From NCBI RefSeq assembly GCF_910592395.1, contig NC_088325.1:8560109-8624108 (forward strand): a stretch of DNA of 64,000 bases. Reading direction: 5' to 3'. Numbering within the stretch: position 1 is the stretch's first letter; every line of letters begins with the position of its first letter. Positions 33,207 through 42,583 of the stretch are shown here, piece by piece. The notes under the pieces are model-generated. The model was given only the letters and a program-made list of their open reading frames with translations, made no database searches and was not told the origin of the DNA. The position numbers were made by a program, and so were the translations under genes. The stretch is from Lineus longissimus (taxonomy: Eukaryota > Nemertea > Pilidiophora > Heteronemertea > Lineidae).

Positions 33207-35720
33207 TTGTTCTACCCTTGACCTCTTCTCGTCACCAAGTAACTCTTTCTGGTAAGGACTTAATTCGTCGTCTATGAAAAGCGATTCTGGACAGAATGGA
33301 AAGTTCTTTGACTTGAACTTGATTTCCTCTGGGTAAGCCAAATCTACTTCGAAAAGATATCCTACTTTACTGTCTTTAGGAATTGACATGATATCCTGAT
33401 AAGTTATGTTTGCTTTGATCATGGTATCGTCAAACATTTGAAAACTGCCGTAAGGCTGACTTTCCATCATTGCCCAGCCATAGAGATTATTTGCGTCTAT
33501 GTAGAGTAGTTTATGGTGTTCATCTGCCTTGACATGTCTTGTTCCCATCACACCTGAAATTCCACCTCTTATTGCCTTTTCAAAAGTAAGTACGATATCG
33601 GTATCGGTAAGAAGTTCGAGATTTATGTCTGTGTGTTTCAATCCGGCCAACCAGGTCAAGCCAGGTGCTGAATAGCAGTGACAAGGATCGATCTGGAAAT
33701 TGTTTAAATTAACGTCCCTGAATTTCTCGAATAAATCAGCTAACAAAAGAACATCTGTTTTGAGGTACAGGTCGATGAACTCTCCATGATTTCTGATATT
33801 GAAATGATCCCATATGTTTTTGGATTTTAGGTAAACTGAATCATCCACCATTTCATTCTTCAATTCATCAAAGAACATAGACTTCTCTAAGTGAGTAACA
33901 CTGTAACTTTCATGTGACGTGTAAAATGAATAAGGCACTGATCCTGTCTTCCTCAATAGTTTAAAATCGTCAGGATTTGGGTAAGACTGTCTTGTTATCT
34001 TAAAGTCATCATCTTCCATAGATTTGGTGATGTTGTCAAAGCCAGACTGTAAGAATCTGTAAGAGTCTAAAAATTTTAGACAACCTAACTCAAATGAAAT
34101 GTACTCTTCTGCGTTTTTAGCAAGAAGCTTTAGTTTCTTGTTTGACCTAGACATCAATTCTCTGATGAAGAGGTGAGCATCGTAATTACTGAGATTGTGA
34201 AAAAACACTGGAACGAACATGGCTTTCTTCTCATTCAAGTTGCAAGCTTTGTGAGCAGCACCTCTGTATTCTCCATTGTAGTGATTGTGATCTTGAACTC
34301 TGTCCTCGCCTAAAAATTCATTGCAGTAGTAACAATTTGTTTCTTGTGAGTATCTCACCAAATCTTCGTCTGTCATGTTGGTGAGAGGAATGTTGCATTT
34401 CAGTAGAGTTGAGAACGTCTCTTCCATTCTGAGTAACCAGTTACAGAAAACGTCAACTACATCAGCACCTCTGTGACAGAGATACTCACTGGCGTAGATT
34501 TGTGAGTAGTCAGAGTGAACGTAAACTCCAACTGCTGACACAATCTGTTTGAATAGTTTTTTAGTGGTATCTGTCTGAGTTGTATTATCATTGACTGTTG
34601 TGCTTATCGCTTCGAAATCAGCATATATTACAAATGGAACTCTGTTCTTGAATGAGTGCTTTTCAAACTTAAGTTGTGACCATTTACTATTCGGTTGAGG
34701 CAGACTGATCTTACAGTAATCGTGTTGTCCACATTTCAATTTATGTCTTTCTAGTGTAGATTTCTTGTAAAAGTAATTCATGCATCTCCTACAAATGAAT
34801 ACACTATTCCTGTCAGTCTTGAAGAATAGATTTATGTCTCTTATGTACATGAAATGATCCTTGAAATACAACAGATCGATAACATCATCATCATCATGGT
34901 TCTTAGAGAGGTAGAGTGGTTCCAGCTTTGCGGCATAAATGCTTTTAGCCCATTCGTTCTCTAACTTGGACACATTAATCTTGATACCATTGTCTTGTTC
35001 GATCTTAGGGATATCCTTATGAACGCACACAGGAAATGATTTGATCTTAATCTCATTTTCATACATCTTGTAGGGGTTAATTTCTGTTGCATTAAAACCT
35101 TTTTGCCACTCACACGAAATGCTGTCGTGGTATTTGGCAGCCAAAAGACTCCATAGAAAACATTTCTCATCATTTGATTTCACATTAATGACAGCTTTAG
35201 TTCGGAATGGTAAACTAGTGTAGTGACCGACTTTACATTTCTTGTGGGAACATATCGTGAGATCGCACGACTTGATTTCATTTAAACTCAGGCCACTCCT
35301 TCGAAGTATCGTTCCTCAATTGCGTCCTTTATGTAGTTCAATTGACTGTTTAGGGCATTAATTGCCTGGTTTCTTGAAATTATGCTTTCCATTGGAGATT
35401 GAATAGGATAGATAACCTTTTCGCCAGACCTGTCAAATTCAGCTTTAACTGAAATACTTATTTTATGATGGTAATCAGTTAGCTTGAAAAGAATTTCTTC
35501 CAGTTTACCTCTGTACTCGAAAACGTGTTTTGCCTGTTTGCTAATTTTCAAACGAATGGTAACAACTGGTTTACCAAATTCTTTTACCACTTCGATATCC
35601 TTCACATTCTTTATGCTCTCCAATTCCTTAGCCTCGAATCGGACTTTGCCCTGAGAGCGTAGCTCGTATTCAAGTTTCTTGGTATCTTGGAGTAGAATAG
35701 GGTTAGGTAAACACAGTCAA
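33207..35720 (-). pseudogene. Protein-primed DNA polymerase B, N-terminal and exonuclease part
   Basis: The main frame (35183-33207) has a zinc-finger-like C-x2-C...H motif (CRRCMNYFYKKSTLERH), Exo I (FVIYADFEAIS), Exo II (HNLSNYDAHLF), Exo III region (YLKTDVLLLADLFEKF) and polymerase motif A (LLYIDANNLYGWAM). The frame stays open upstream to about 35318. The next ORF (35623-35288, ending EERYFEG) is the N-terminal domain; a one-base deletion near 35295 separates them. The family replicates Polinton DNA from a protein primer. The last 60 residues of the ORF (to 33024) are insertion sequence, not polymerase. Confidence 0.9.
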
Positions 35721-35739
35721 CGAGAACTCGAGTCTGACT

Positions 35740-36100
35740 GGCTTGTTAACTCCATTCTTTGATGGCATTTCATTCTTTGGTGCCCTTTGGTTTTCCTATG
35801 TGCTGAAAGATTGCTGTATGATATCTCCTTGTTACATGTTGAACAATGTATTTTCTCATTTTTATCAACCATTTCTATTTAGGATAACAAAAATTATTAA
35901 ATTACATTTTCAGACATTTTCAGACATTTTCAGGCATTTTCAGACACTTTCAACATACATCGGGGGTGCTGATGGCAATAATGCTGATCCCAGTGATGGT
36001 GACACTAGTAAATCAGTGGTTGGTAATGGTACCGATAATGGTTGAGGATAATAGTGATAATGGTGATTAATCATTGGTGACACCAATAGTGGTGACACCA
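35740..36100. other. Spacer between polymerase and 225 aa gene, with short repeats
   Basis: Holds four tandem CAGACATTTT-type units (35911-35950) and a run of GATGGTGA/AATGGTGA-like units up to 36110. A plus-strand 100-residue frame covers it but looks like a product of the repeats. Confidence 0.5.
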
Positions 36101-36778
36101 TTACTGTGACTTCAGTTTCTCTATCATCTCTGTTTGTGCCAGTTTTTTTCCTTCTTCTAAAAAAGTCTTCTTTAAAGATTCCACATCAACAGCTGAACTT
36201 GCCTCCCTCTGTTTTTTTCTGATGGCATTTTTCATGGCAATGTATTTTTCCTTTTCTTTGAGAATCAAGGTAAACTCATCTGTTGAAATGTGCGAATCAC
36301 TCATGGCCTTACTTACCAGATCATTGATGGAGTTAAGTTTTGAAATTGCCAACATTCCAATCTTCTCATGTTTTTCAATTTTCTTCAGGATATCTTTTTT
36401 CTTCCAACTTAGGGCTGAGGAGATAATGGCGCTACCAATGGTCACTCCACCAAGTGCAAAACCTTTTGGTGCTGTGATGACACCAGCCAGTGCAGACACA
36501 CCAACTGAGCCAGCCGCAACGCTTACAAAATTAAGACTATGACTAATGCCAGTAATTACGCTAAATGCTTTTTTGTACTTTGAAAATATCTTTCTTCTAA
36601 ATTCAATCTCGCTTTCTAAGAAACTCTTAACCTCACATATGTGTTGTAGTCTGAAAGCCTGAGGGTTACTTTCTGTATGCTTTTCAGACCTTTCATAGTT
36701 TAAATGACTTTCAGAGTTTAAATGAATTTCAGAGTTTAAATTACTTAAATCTGGATAAACCTTGTTGTCTCTATCCAT
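36101..36778 (-). CDS. Conserved Polinton protein with Gly/Ala-rich hydrophobic centre, 225 aa
   Basis: ATG in TAAATG. N-terminus carries short tandem repeats (LNSEIHLNSESHLN). Residues about 75-125 are hydrophobic and Gly/Ala-rich (AAGSVGVSALAGVITAPKGF), enough for two membrane passes or a membrane-active segment. A charged helical C-terminus follows (KEKEKYIAMKNAIRKKQRE). A decayed relative with the same layout is in copy C (58575-61445), so it is a regular part of these elements. Virion membrane-lytic or entry-type proteins can look like this, but that is only inference. Confidence 0.75.
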   Translation of the reverse strand: MDRDNKVYPDLSNLNSEIHLNSESHLNYERSEKHTESNPQAFRLQHICEVKSFLESEIEFRRKIFSKYKKAFSVITGISHSLNFVSVAAGSVGVSALAGVITAPKGFALGGVTIGSAIISSALSWKKKDILKKIEKHEKIGMLAISKLNSINDLVSKAMSDSHISTDEFTLILKEKEKYIAMKNAIRKKQREASSAVDVESLKKTFLEEGKKLAQTEMIEKLKSQ

Positions 36779-36874
36779 TTAATTAGTGGGAATAACTAGA
36801 ATCAGTTGTTCTGACATTTCTAGTGTTTAGTGTTGATCTTGCAGACACAACAGGTTTTTGAAGTACATTAAATT

Positions 36875-37051
36875 TTAAAGTTTTTCTGGCCCAGCAGGTT
36901 TTTCGACCATAGCAGGCTCAACAGGGTTTAAAGGTTTTTCGGGCTCAGGCTCCAACTTTGACTCTACTTCTGCCTCTAATTCTCTATGAAATCGTTCTAA
37001 TCTTTCTTTCCAATTACGTGGTCGTTTTGTGTAACCCCAAGTTCTATTCAT
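36875..37051 (-). CDS. 58-residue protein starting MNRTWGYTKRPRNW
   Basis: A short gene whose start overlaps the stop of the HNH gene as ATGA (37051-37048), with TAAATG context. N-terminal basic motif WGYTKRPRNWKERLERF, then a Glu/Pro-rich tail ending in repeats of EKP. A relative with the same start (WGYSKRPKNWKK) is in copy C at 61467-61676, also next to the 225 aa gene. Conservation of motif, length and position in two diverged copies supports a real gene. Function unknown; the basic end could bind DNA. Confidence 0.7.
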   Translation of the reverse strand: MNRTWGYTKRPRNWKERLERFHRELEAEVESKLEPEPEKPLNPVEPAMVEKPAGPEKL

Positions 37052-37938
37052 TTATTCAGAGGAAATGTCTGAAAATGTCTTAAAAATTGATTAAGTAGAA
37101 GCATATTGTTAAACTCTGGGTTATCCCAAAAATACTTGTTTGTTATCCTTTCCCACTCGTTTATCACGTTTTGGTCTCGATAGTAAAACCAGTTTTCATT
37201 ACGCTTATTGTCCATAAAGTTAATTGAGCGGCCCAATTGCTCTTTGAAAATACCCAAGTCGACTGTGGAACTCTTCTGCCTGTTTTGTGTTTTAGACATT
37301 GGCCGAATGTTAAACCAAGAGTAACACAGTTCTGGGCGATCTTTGAATTCCTTGATTGGTAGAACATGATCCAACTCTTCATCTACTATTCGAACTCTGT
37401 TCTCGGGACTTTGTCCTATTCGAACTCTGTTCTCGGGACTTTGTCCTATTGCAGATAGACCCCTTTGGTAGTCTAACCAATCCATGAAGAACTCATTGGA
37501 ACAACCTAGATGTAATTTCGAGTTATCAGGGCACTCACCTTTGGCTATTCTGTTGATGTTAACTCTCAAGTTTTGTATATCTCTATTTCCATTTTTATCA
37601 AGATAACCTTTGTAGTATGAATTAAAACAAGCTCTACATTCGCGTCTTTTTCCTTCTTTACCGAATTCACCATCACTTAGTAATTTCACTTCTCCACATT
37701 TACCGCATTTCTTGGTTAACGTGGAACCACATAATTTACAATAATCCAGTAACTTGCCTCTTCTGTTCTTATCAAATTCACTTTCAGGTTTTGTTGCATT
37801 GCACTTAACACATTTAAATGTAGGCCCTGAAACTACTGGTTGATATCGATTAACAGGATACTGATAAACAGGATACCGATAAACATTGACAGTACCATAA
37901 TAGTTCACTGTTGTTTGTCCTTCCATTTGACTCTCCAT
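37048..37938 (-). CDS. Zinc-finger/HNH endonuclease-like protein, 296 aa
   Basis: Residues 43-104 hold four C-x2-C pairs (FKCVKC, DYCKLCG, KKCGKCG, RECRACF), likely two zinc ribbons. Residues 188-222 read ELDHVLPIKEF...FNIRPMSKTQNRQK, the DH...N...N pattern of HNH nucleases. Just before it a 10-residue unit is doubled exactly (IGQSPENRVR). Start in TAAATG; stop overlaps the 58 aa start. HNH proteins cut or nick DNA; in a Polinton a role in replication, packaging or homing is possible. I do not know it as a standard Polinton gene. Confidence 0.7.
   Translation of the reverse strand: MESQMEGQTTVNYYGTVNVYRYPVYQYPVNRYQPVVSGPTFKCVKCNATKPESEFDKNRRGKLLDYCKLCGSTLTKKCGKCGEVKLLSDGEFGKEGKRRECRACFNSYYKGYLDKNGNRDIQNLRVNINRIAKGECPDNSKLHLGCSNEFFMDWLDYQRGLSAIGQSPENRVRIGQSPENRVRIVDEELDHVLPIKEFKDRPELCYSWFNIRPMSKTQNRQKSSTVDLGIFKEQLGRSINFMDNKRNENWFYYRDQNVINEWERITNKYFWDNPEFNNMLLLNQFLRHFQTFPLNK
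37388..37447. repeat. Exact 30 bp tandem duplication inside the HNH-like gene
   Basis: Two identical 30 bp units, in frame, adding 10 residues directly before the HNH motif. Identity points to a recent slippage event. Confidence 0.9.
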
Positions 37939-38001
37939 TTAAAGGATAAAAAGTTTTAAATTAAGGTTTTTTAGTCTTTTAGGCTTTTAGACTTTTATGA
38001 T

Positions 38002-39153
38002 TTAGGCTTTTAGACTTTTTATTCCTGAAATTGGTAACCATTCATTGAATTTGTCACTGTAACCTTTCCATTTCACTAATCCGTATTTTTTACCTTTAGT
38101 TGTCTTGCGCCTTATTATCTTCTCTATTTTGTATTCTATTTGGTCAGGATTGGGAACATAACTTAATTCCTCCTCATAGAAATATCCTTGAATTTCTTCC
38201 TTTTGGTAATCTTCAAGTTTGTAGATGATAGGATGAGTGAAGATGATCTGTCTTATTTGAAAGACTTCTTCAGTGAAATTGGGTAAGTAGCCTTTGTCGA
38301 AAATAGTCTTGTACTTTGAAATTCAGACGCTGTCGCCAACCTTGTACTTCGGGTCACCAAATATTTCTTTAAGATGTAGACCGTAAAGGTTGTACCAGAC
38401 AGTTCCTTCATTCTCCCTCTTTCTGGCGTCAATTGGTTTCATCCCTATTGATGAGTGAAATGAGTTGTTGTACCCGCTCACCAATTCATCTAGGACATCG
38501 ACCAACTTGTCAGTTTCCTTTGCGGTGAAGAACTTCCACATTTTATCCTTTAAAGTTCTGTTGAATCTTTCCACAACTGCTGCCTTCTTACTTGAAAATG
38601 TAGAGAACCACTCAATGTTGTTTTCTCTCAAGAGTTTTTTAAAGTGTTGGTTGTAGAACTCATTGCCTTCATCAAATTGGATTTTCATTGGTTTAGCAAC
38701 AACTGGTTTAGCTTCCTCAAAGATCACTTTAAATGCATCTCTGATTTCTTCTCCTCTCTTGCTCTTAACGGCCATAGCCCAAGCATAGTGACTGAATAAG
38801 TCAATTCCTGTCAAAATGAATCTGTTGCCTTTATTCTGTTTCTCAAATTTTTGCATGTCCACAATATCTGCTTGCCATTCGATGTAAGATACCATTGTCT
38901 TTCGGAACGTAAATTTCTTAATGGCCGGTTTGTGTAGTTGGTGAGTTGGTAGTGTGTCTAGAAATTCTTTTACTTCCTTGTACTTGATCAGAGCTATGCT
39001 CTCAGGACGATGTCCGATCAATTTTTTATCTTCCCTTACTTTTTTCCATATCTTACTTAATGAACTGTAAGCCACAGGACTTTCAGGATTGAAGTACAAA
39101 TCTCTCAGATACCGTTCGATTTTGTCTGGGTCTTTTAGTTCTGTTTTACTCAT
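38002..39153 (-). pseudogene. Polinton integrase (rve) with chromodomain, one TGA stop
   Basis: A retroviral-type DDE integrase: WQADIVDM (first Asp), IQFDEGNEF (second Asp), VVERFNRTLKDKMW (Glu). The 276-residue ORF ends at TGA (38323-38325), but the same frame continues for 106 codons with KIEKIIRRK, YGLVKWKGY and FNEWLP, a chromodomain, and stops at 38002. One nonsense change therefore splits a full-length gene. Start in TAAATG. The family inserts the linear element, making 6 bp duplications; the chromodomain may steer target choice to modified histones. Confidence 0.92.
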
Positions 39154-39213
39154 TTAAATTCTGAATTGATATCGGGCAATTTAAATTCTGAATTGATATC
39201 GGGCAATTTAAAT
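39153..39213. promoter_or_regulatory. Divergent spacer with duplicated 27 bp unit between integrase and ATPase
   Basis: Two exact copies of a 27 bp unit (TTTAAATTCTGAATTGATAT plus CGGGCAA) and a third partial TTTAAAT fill the 58 bp between the two divergent start codons. Both genes must be expressed from here. TTTAAA at each end forms the TAAATG start on both strands. Confidence 0.7.
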
Positions 39214-39826
39214 GAAAGCAAAAGACATACTAGTTTTCGGTCCACACAACATGTTGATTTCAGGAGTCACCAATTGCGGTAAGACTCATTTTGCTCTTGA
39301 CCTCTTAGAGAAGGAATATCGTCATAAGTTCCAGAACATAGTCATTTTCTGTCCCACTTACTTCAGAAACAAGACGTACAATAGGAGATGGATTTACGAA
39401 GACAAGAATGTTTTCATTGTCAATCCAATTGCTGTAGCCAATAATTTAGACCCTGTGCTTCAATTTGCCACCATGGCCTTCGAAGGATCACAGACATTAT
39501 TCATCATTGACGACTGTGCTAATTTGAGAGACACAAAGAAGAAGGTGTCTGAGTTATGTAATCTTGCCTTTTCCGGTAGGCATTACAATCTGACTGTTTG
39601 GTTACTCGTTCAGAAGTACAACTCTGTTGTTAAGGACTTCAGAGAGAACATAAGGGTTTTAGTCCTGTTTTTCAACAAGGATGAATCGGCAATGAAAGAT
39701 GCCTTAGAAGAAAATAGTGTTATCCCTAAAGACCAGAGGCAAAAATACATAGATGCCCTTAAGAAGACGAAAGGATCTAAATTAAACATAAGACTAGAAC
39801 ACCCATATGGTTTTATTCACGTTTAG
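39212..39826 (+). CDS. A32/FtsK-HerA type DNA packaging ATPase, 204 aa
   Basis: Walker A GVTNCGKTH (residues 18-26), Walker B TLFIIDD (95-101), then a LAFSGRHYNLTVWLLVQKY segment with the sensor-like Gln seen in poxvirus A32 and Polinton ATPases. Full family length, no breaks. TAAATG start. The protein pumps element DNA into preformed capsids. Diverges from the integrase and meets the 145 aa gene tail to tail with a 4 bp overlap of the stop codons. Confidence 0.92.
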   Translation: MKAKDILVFGPHNMLISGVTNCGKTHFALDLLEKEYRHKFQNIVIFCPTYFRNKTYNRRWIYEDKNVFIVNPIAVANNLDPVLQFATMAFEGSQTLFIIDDCANLRDTKKKVSELCNLAFSGRHYNLTVWLLVQKYNSVVKDFRENIRVLVLFFNKDESAMKDALEENSVIPKDQRQKYIDALKKTKGSKLNIRLEHPYGFIHV

Positions 39827-40260
39827 TCTTTTTTCTTCTTTCCAACGAAATAGTAAATCACAAAACCCAAGACGCTCAATCCTAAAATGATCCAAAGGTA
39901 TTCGTAATTCTTCATTTCATCGCTGGGCTTGTAGTAGTCGCTCAATTGCGGTTGTCTAGGAATGGTAATTCCATTATGTGGGTTTAAACTGTTGTACAAT
40001 GAAAGTGAGGCGTCGGCATTTTTGAAGTCAATTGCCGCTTCATGTTCTCTCTTTAATTCAAGGTTAACGAAGTCAATGGTACTTTTCCTCTGCTCATCCC
40101 ATTCTGTGGATGCTCTTTGCAATTGCTCTTGAGCTAAATTATGTCTCTTCATTTCATCCTCATAGCCATTCTTGTCTAGTGCTTTAAAAAGATATCCAGA
40201 ACCGGTGAAGGCTAAACCATTAACCACCGCAGAACCAATCATCATAGCTAAGCCTGCCAT
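39823..40260 (-). CDS. Polinton membrane-anchored virion-type protein, 145 aa
   Basis: N-terminus is small-residue and hydrophobic (MAGLAMMIGSAVVNGLAFTG), then a charged helical region (QLQRASTEWDEQRK, LELKREHEAAIDF), a Pro-containing linker, and a C-terminal transmembrane segment (YLWIILGLSVLGFVIYYFVG) with a KKKKD tail. The layout resembles the small PX/PY-type proteins found between ATPase and capsid genes of other Polintons. Intact; TAAATG start. Confidence 0.7.
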   Translation of the reverse strand: MAGLAMMIGSAVVNGLAFTGSGYLFKALDKNGYEDEMKRHNLAQEQLQRASTEWDEQRKSTIDFVNLELKREHEAAIDFKNADASLSLYNSLNPHNGITIPRQPQLSDYYKPSDEMKNYEYLWIILGLSVLGFVIYYFVGKKKKD

Positions 40261-40287
40261 TTAGTTTAGTGTGATTTTAGCCAAAAT

Positions 40288-40330
40288 GAGTAAAAAAATC
40301 AGGCGCAGTGAGTAAAAAATCAGGCGCAGT
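40288..40330. repeat. Tandem duplication across the 3' end of the penton gene
   Basis: Two units of 21-22 bp (GAGTAAAAAATCAGGCGCAGT) that copy the last codons and stop of the penton gene. Confidence 0.8.
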
Positions 40331-41084
40331 GAGTAAAGGTCAATTGGTACTGTACATCAAAACCATTAAGGTCGATAATGTCATTGTTTTCATCTGTTAG
40401 GCGAATATTCAACTTGCCAACACTTGATTTGCACGGAATTTCCATGTTATCCCCAAAGGAATATGCTATCATGTCTCCAAAGTTAGATTCTTTTATCGGT
40501 CTAATGGCTAAGACATCTGATGGCTTGCCATTGCTCATTACATTGTTGACGATGTCACAGTGGAAAACAAAATAGTCCATTGGTCTAAAATTTATGGGCC
40601 TATCGCTCACAAACAGGCCCTTTGTTAATTCGCCTTCATCTAAGATATCAGCATCTAAGGGGTAAGGCCATTCCGGTTTAAAGCCAAATAATTCATTGCT
40701 TTTACCAGGAAAGTAGATCTGGATATACTCCCCATTTTTTCTCTTAAGCATCTTCATTACTGTCCTACCAGTGGGCTCATCAACATCAAACTTAACAACA
40801 TTTTTGCTTAAACTATTTTCTTTCAATTCATTTGCAAACATCTTTGAAAAGCTTTCTAGGTCATAGAGGCCATCGGGTATTTTAATCACTGTCAACGAAT
40901 ATCCCTTTAACTTAATTTCGTTATTTTGTGTTGCTTTACTTATGTTGTAGAATGTACAAGGTATCCCTGCAAATGTCAAACTGACGCTAATGACATTCTG
41001 AATTTCAGTGTTAAGATGTATGGTTAAATCATGTGATTTCTGTTCTGGGTAGTCACTTGAATTAATGTACACCACGGTTTTCAT
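40320..41084 (-). CDS. Minor capsid (penton-like) protein, 254 aa
   Basis: Starts MKTVVYINSSDYPEQKSHDL; early strands (NTEIQNVISVSLTFAGIP) and the FYNIS segment are typical of the single-jelly-roll penton base of Polintons. VSDRPINFRPMDYFVFHCDI and a final LNGFDVQYQLTFTH match the end of that family; a decayed relative is in copy C (61700-62122). Intact. It should close the fivefold vertices of the capsid built by the major capsid protein two genes upstream. Confidence 0.85.
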   Translation of the reverse strand: MKTVVYINSSDYPEQKSHDLTIHLNTEIQNVISVSLTFAGIPCTFYNISKATQNNEIKLKGYSLTVIKIPDGLYDLESFSKMFANELKENSLSKNVVKFDVDEPTGRTVMKMLKRKNGEYIQIYFPGKSNELFGFKPEWPYPLDADILDEGELTKGLFVSDRPINFRPMDYFVFHCDIVNNVMSNGKPSDVLAIRPIKESNFGDMIAYSFGDNMEIPCKSSVGKLNIRLTDENNDIIDLNGFDVQYQLTFTHCA

Positions 41085-41135
41085 TTACTGTACTTAAATT
41101 TTCATTTACTGTACTTAAATTTTCATTTACTGTAC
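41081..41135. promoter_or_regulatory. Triple repeat containing the penton start hexamer
   Basis: Three tandem 21 bp units. On the minus strand each holds ACAGTAAATGAAAA; only the last TAAATG is the real start. The two upstream copies would be decoy starts or duplicated promoter elements. Confidence 0.7.
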
Positions 41136-41143
41136 AGTAAATT

Positions 41144-41380
41144 CTACTTGATTATGTTTCTGGGTAAAATACCTTGATCGTAAAAATATTCCAATGTTAC
41201 ATTACTTACTGCTACAATTCCGCCAAGTTTAAGAATCTCTTCTAAGTTTGCCTGACTTGGCGGGCCAATGGCAATTCTTAAGAATCTCTCAAGTAAATAT
41301 GAGTAACCAATTGTTGCCGTTGCCAATAACACACTTTGGTACAGTGTATTGATGATTTCCTTCTTTCCTGGTGATTCCAT
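41144..41380 (-). CDS. Small two-helix membrane protein, 78 aa
   Basis: Charged N-terminus, then SVLLATATIGYSYLLERFL and, after a PPSQANLEE loop, LKLGGIVAVSNVTLEYF. Two hydrophobic segments suggest a hairpin membrane protein. TAAATG start. Lies between capsid and penton genes. Not recognised. Confidence 0.6.
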   Translation of the reverse strand: MESPGKKEIINTLYQSVLLATATIGYSYLLERFLRIAIGPPSQANLEEILKLGGIVAVSNVTLEYFYDQGILPRNIIK

Positions 41381-41437
41381 TTATTTACAGTAAAATAATC
41401 TTAATGTTGCGGCAATTGGCAGTCAAAATTAATGACC

Positions 41438-42536
41438 TTAATGTTGCACGGAAAGAATCTGTGAATTTTGAATGTTAACTTGAGCATCAGAAACCACAAA
41501 TATGTGCATTTTGTATGGCCCCTTTCCAGATTCTTTTGTTATCGACAATTGAATACCATCTTTAGTGTTTTGAAGCTTTTTGCCCGATCCGTGTAATCTA
41601 TTGTCTTCAGTAGTTCTCAGGTCCAACCAAAGACCGTAGTTATTCGAGTCTCCATAGTACTTTTTCATAGACATGTTGCAGTCGTAAGTTTTCTTTAAGT
41701 CTTCTGTCATGAAGTGTTTCTTGATCTCCTCCCATTGATCTAGCATTCTCATTCCTTCTGGGAACACCTGATTAGCAACTCCTTCGATGGTTATTTGCAC
41801 TTTTGTGATGTTAGGATTTTCAAACTTTTCAGAATCTTTTGAACCATCAGTGTTATCAGAAATGAATAGAAGTAATAGTCCTTTTATGGACATTCGAGGA
41901 AAATTGATGTTCTCATTGATCAGCGTTTCATTTGCCGTTACGTTGACAGTTTTGAAGTGATCTACCCAGTCGTAATAGATGGAGAAACCTGAATTGTACT
42001 TGTTTGTTAGCGTATTGGCTAATCCCTTGTTAGTTACAGTGTCATATTCAAAACTGATATTTTCAAGTTTGTAATTCATGTTTGCAGTTGTGCTGGTAAC
42101 GATGATCTCCTCCTTTGGTGCTAAAGTAATCTCGATGATCACATCCTCTTGAATTGGAAACTTGTAAAATGGAGCATAGTTGAAAAATAGCTCAAAATCT
42201 AACGGTATCTTGTACTTGGTTCCAAATACTCTCTTCAGTGTTTTCTCATCGCTGGTTTCACCGGTAACGTCGGCTTCTGCCACACCTGATCTCAACTTTC
42301 TAAGATTTTCTGACTGAATACCTTGAAAAACACTATCGTTCCTTTGCTCCTGTGTTAACCACAGATCTTTAAAAGTCGAATAATGACTGTATTCATTGAG
42401 ATCAAATATCTGATCCATTCCCCACTTAATTACCATCTTGGATAACAGGTTTCTGCCGAGATTGTTAACCACGCTGTTCTTTGAATCACCAGAAAAGTGG
42501 AATCTTATGACTCCTTTCAGTGTTGAGAAGTACTCC
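41438..42536 (-). pseudogene. Major capsid protein (double jelly-roll), 5' end deleted
   Basis: The 344-residue frame covers most of the capsid protein: NNLGRNLLSKMVIKWG, FDLNEYSHYSTFKD, FELFFNYAPFYKFPIQEDV, FSIYYDWVDHFK and a final KMHIFVVSDAQVNIQ. Compared with copy A, about 150 bp are missing upstream: the start of the small membrane-protein gene (ATG at about 42536) is joined directly, out of frame, to capsid codon NSVVNN. There is no in-frame ATG for a normal N-terminus. The protein would form the capsid shell. Confidence 0.88.
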
Positions 42537-42583
42537 AGTTGTCATTCTATTTATTTGACTTGAAAATCATTCAATCATTGATT

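Noticed and set aside
35743-36045. Plus-strand 100-codon ORF between polymerase and the 225 aa gene
   Set aside because: Much of it is made of CAGACATTTT and GGTGAT-type repeats, and no homologue appears in the other Polinton copies.
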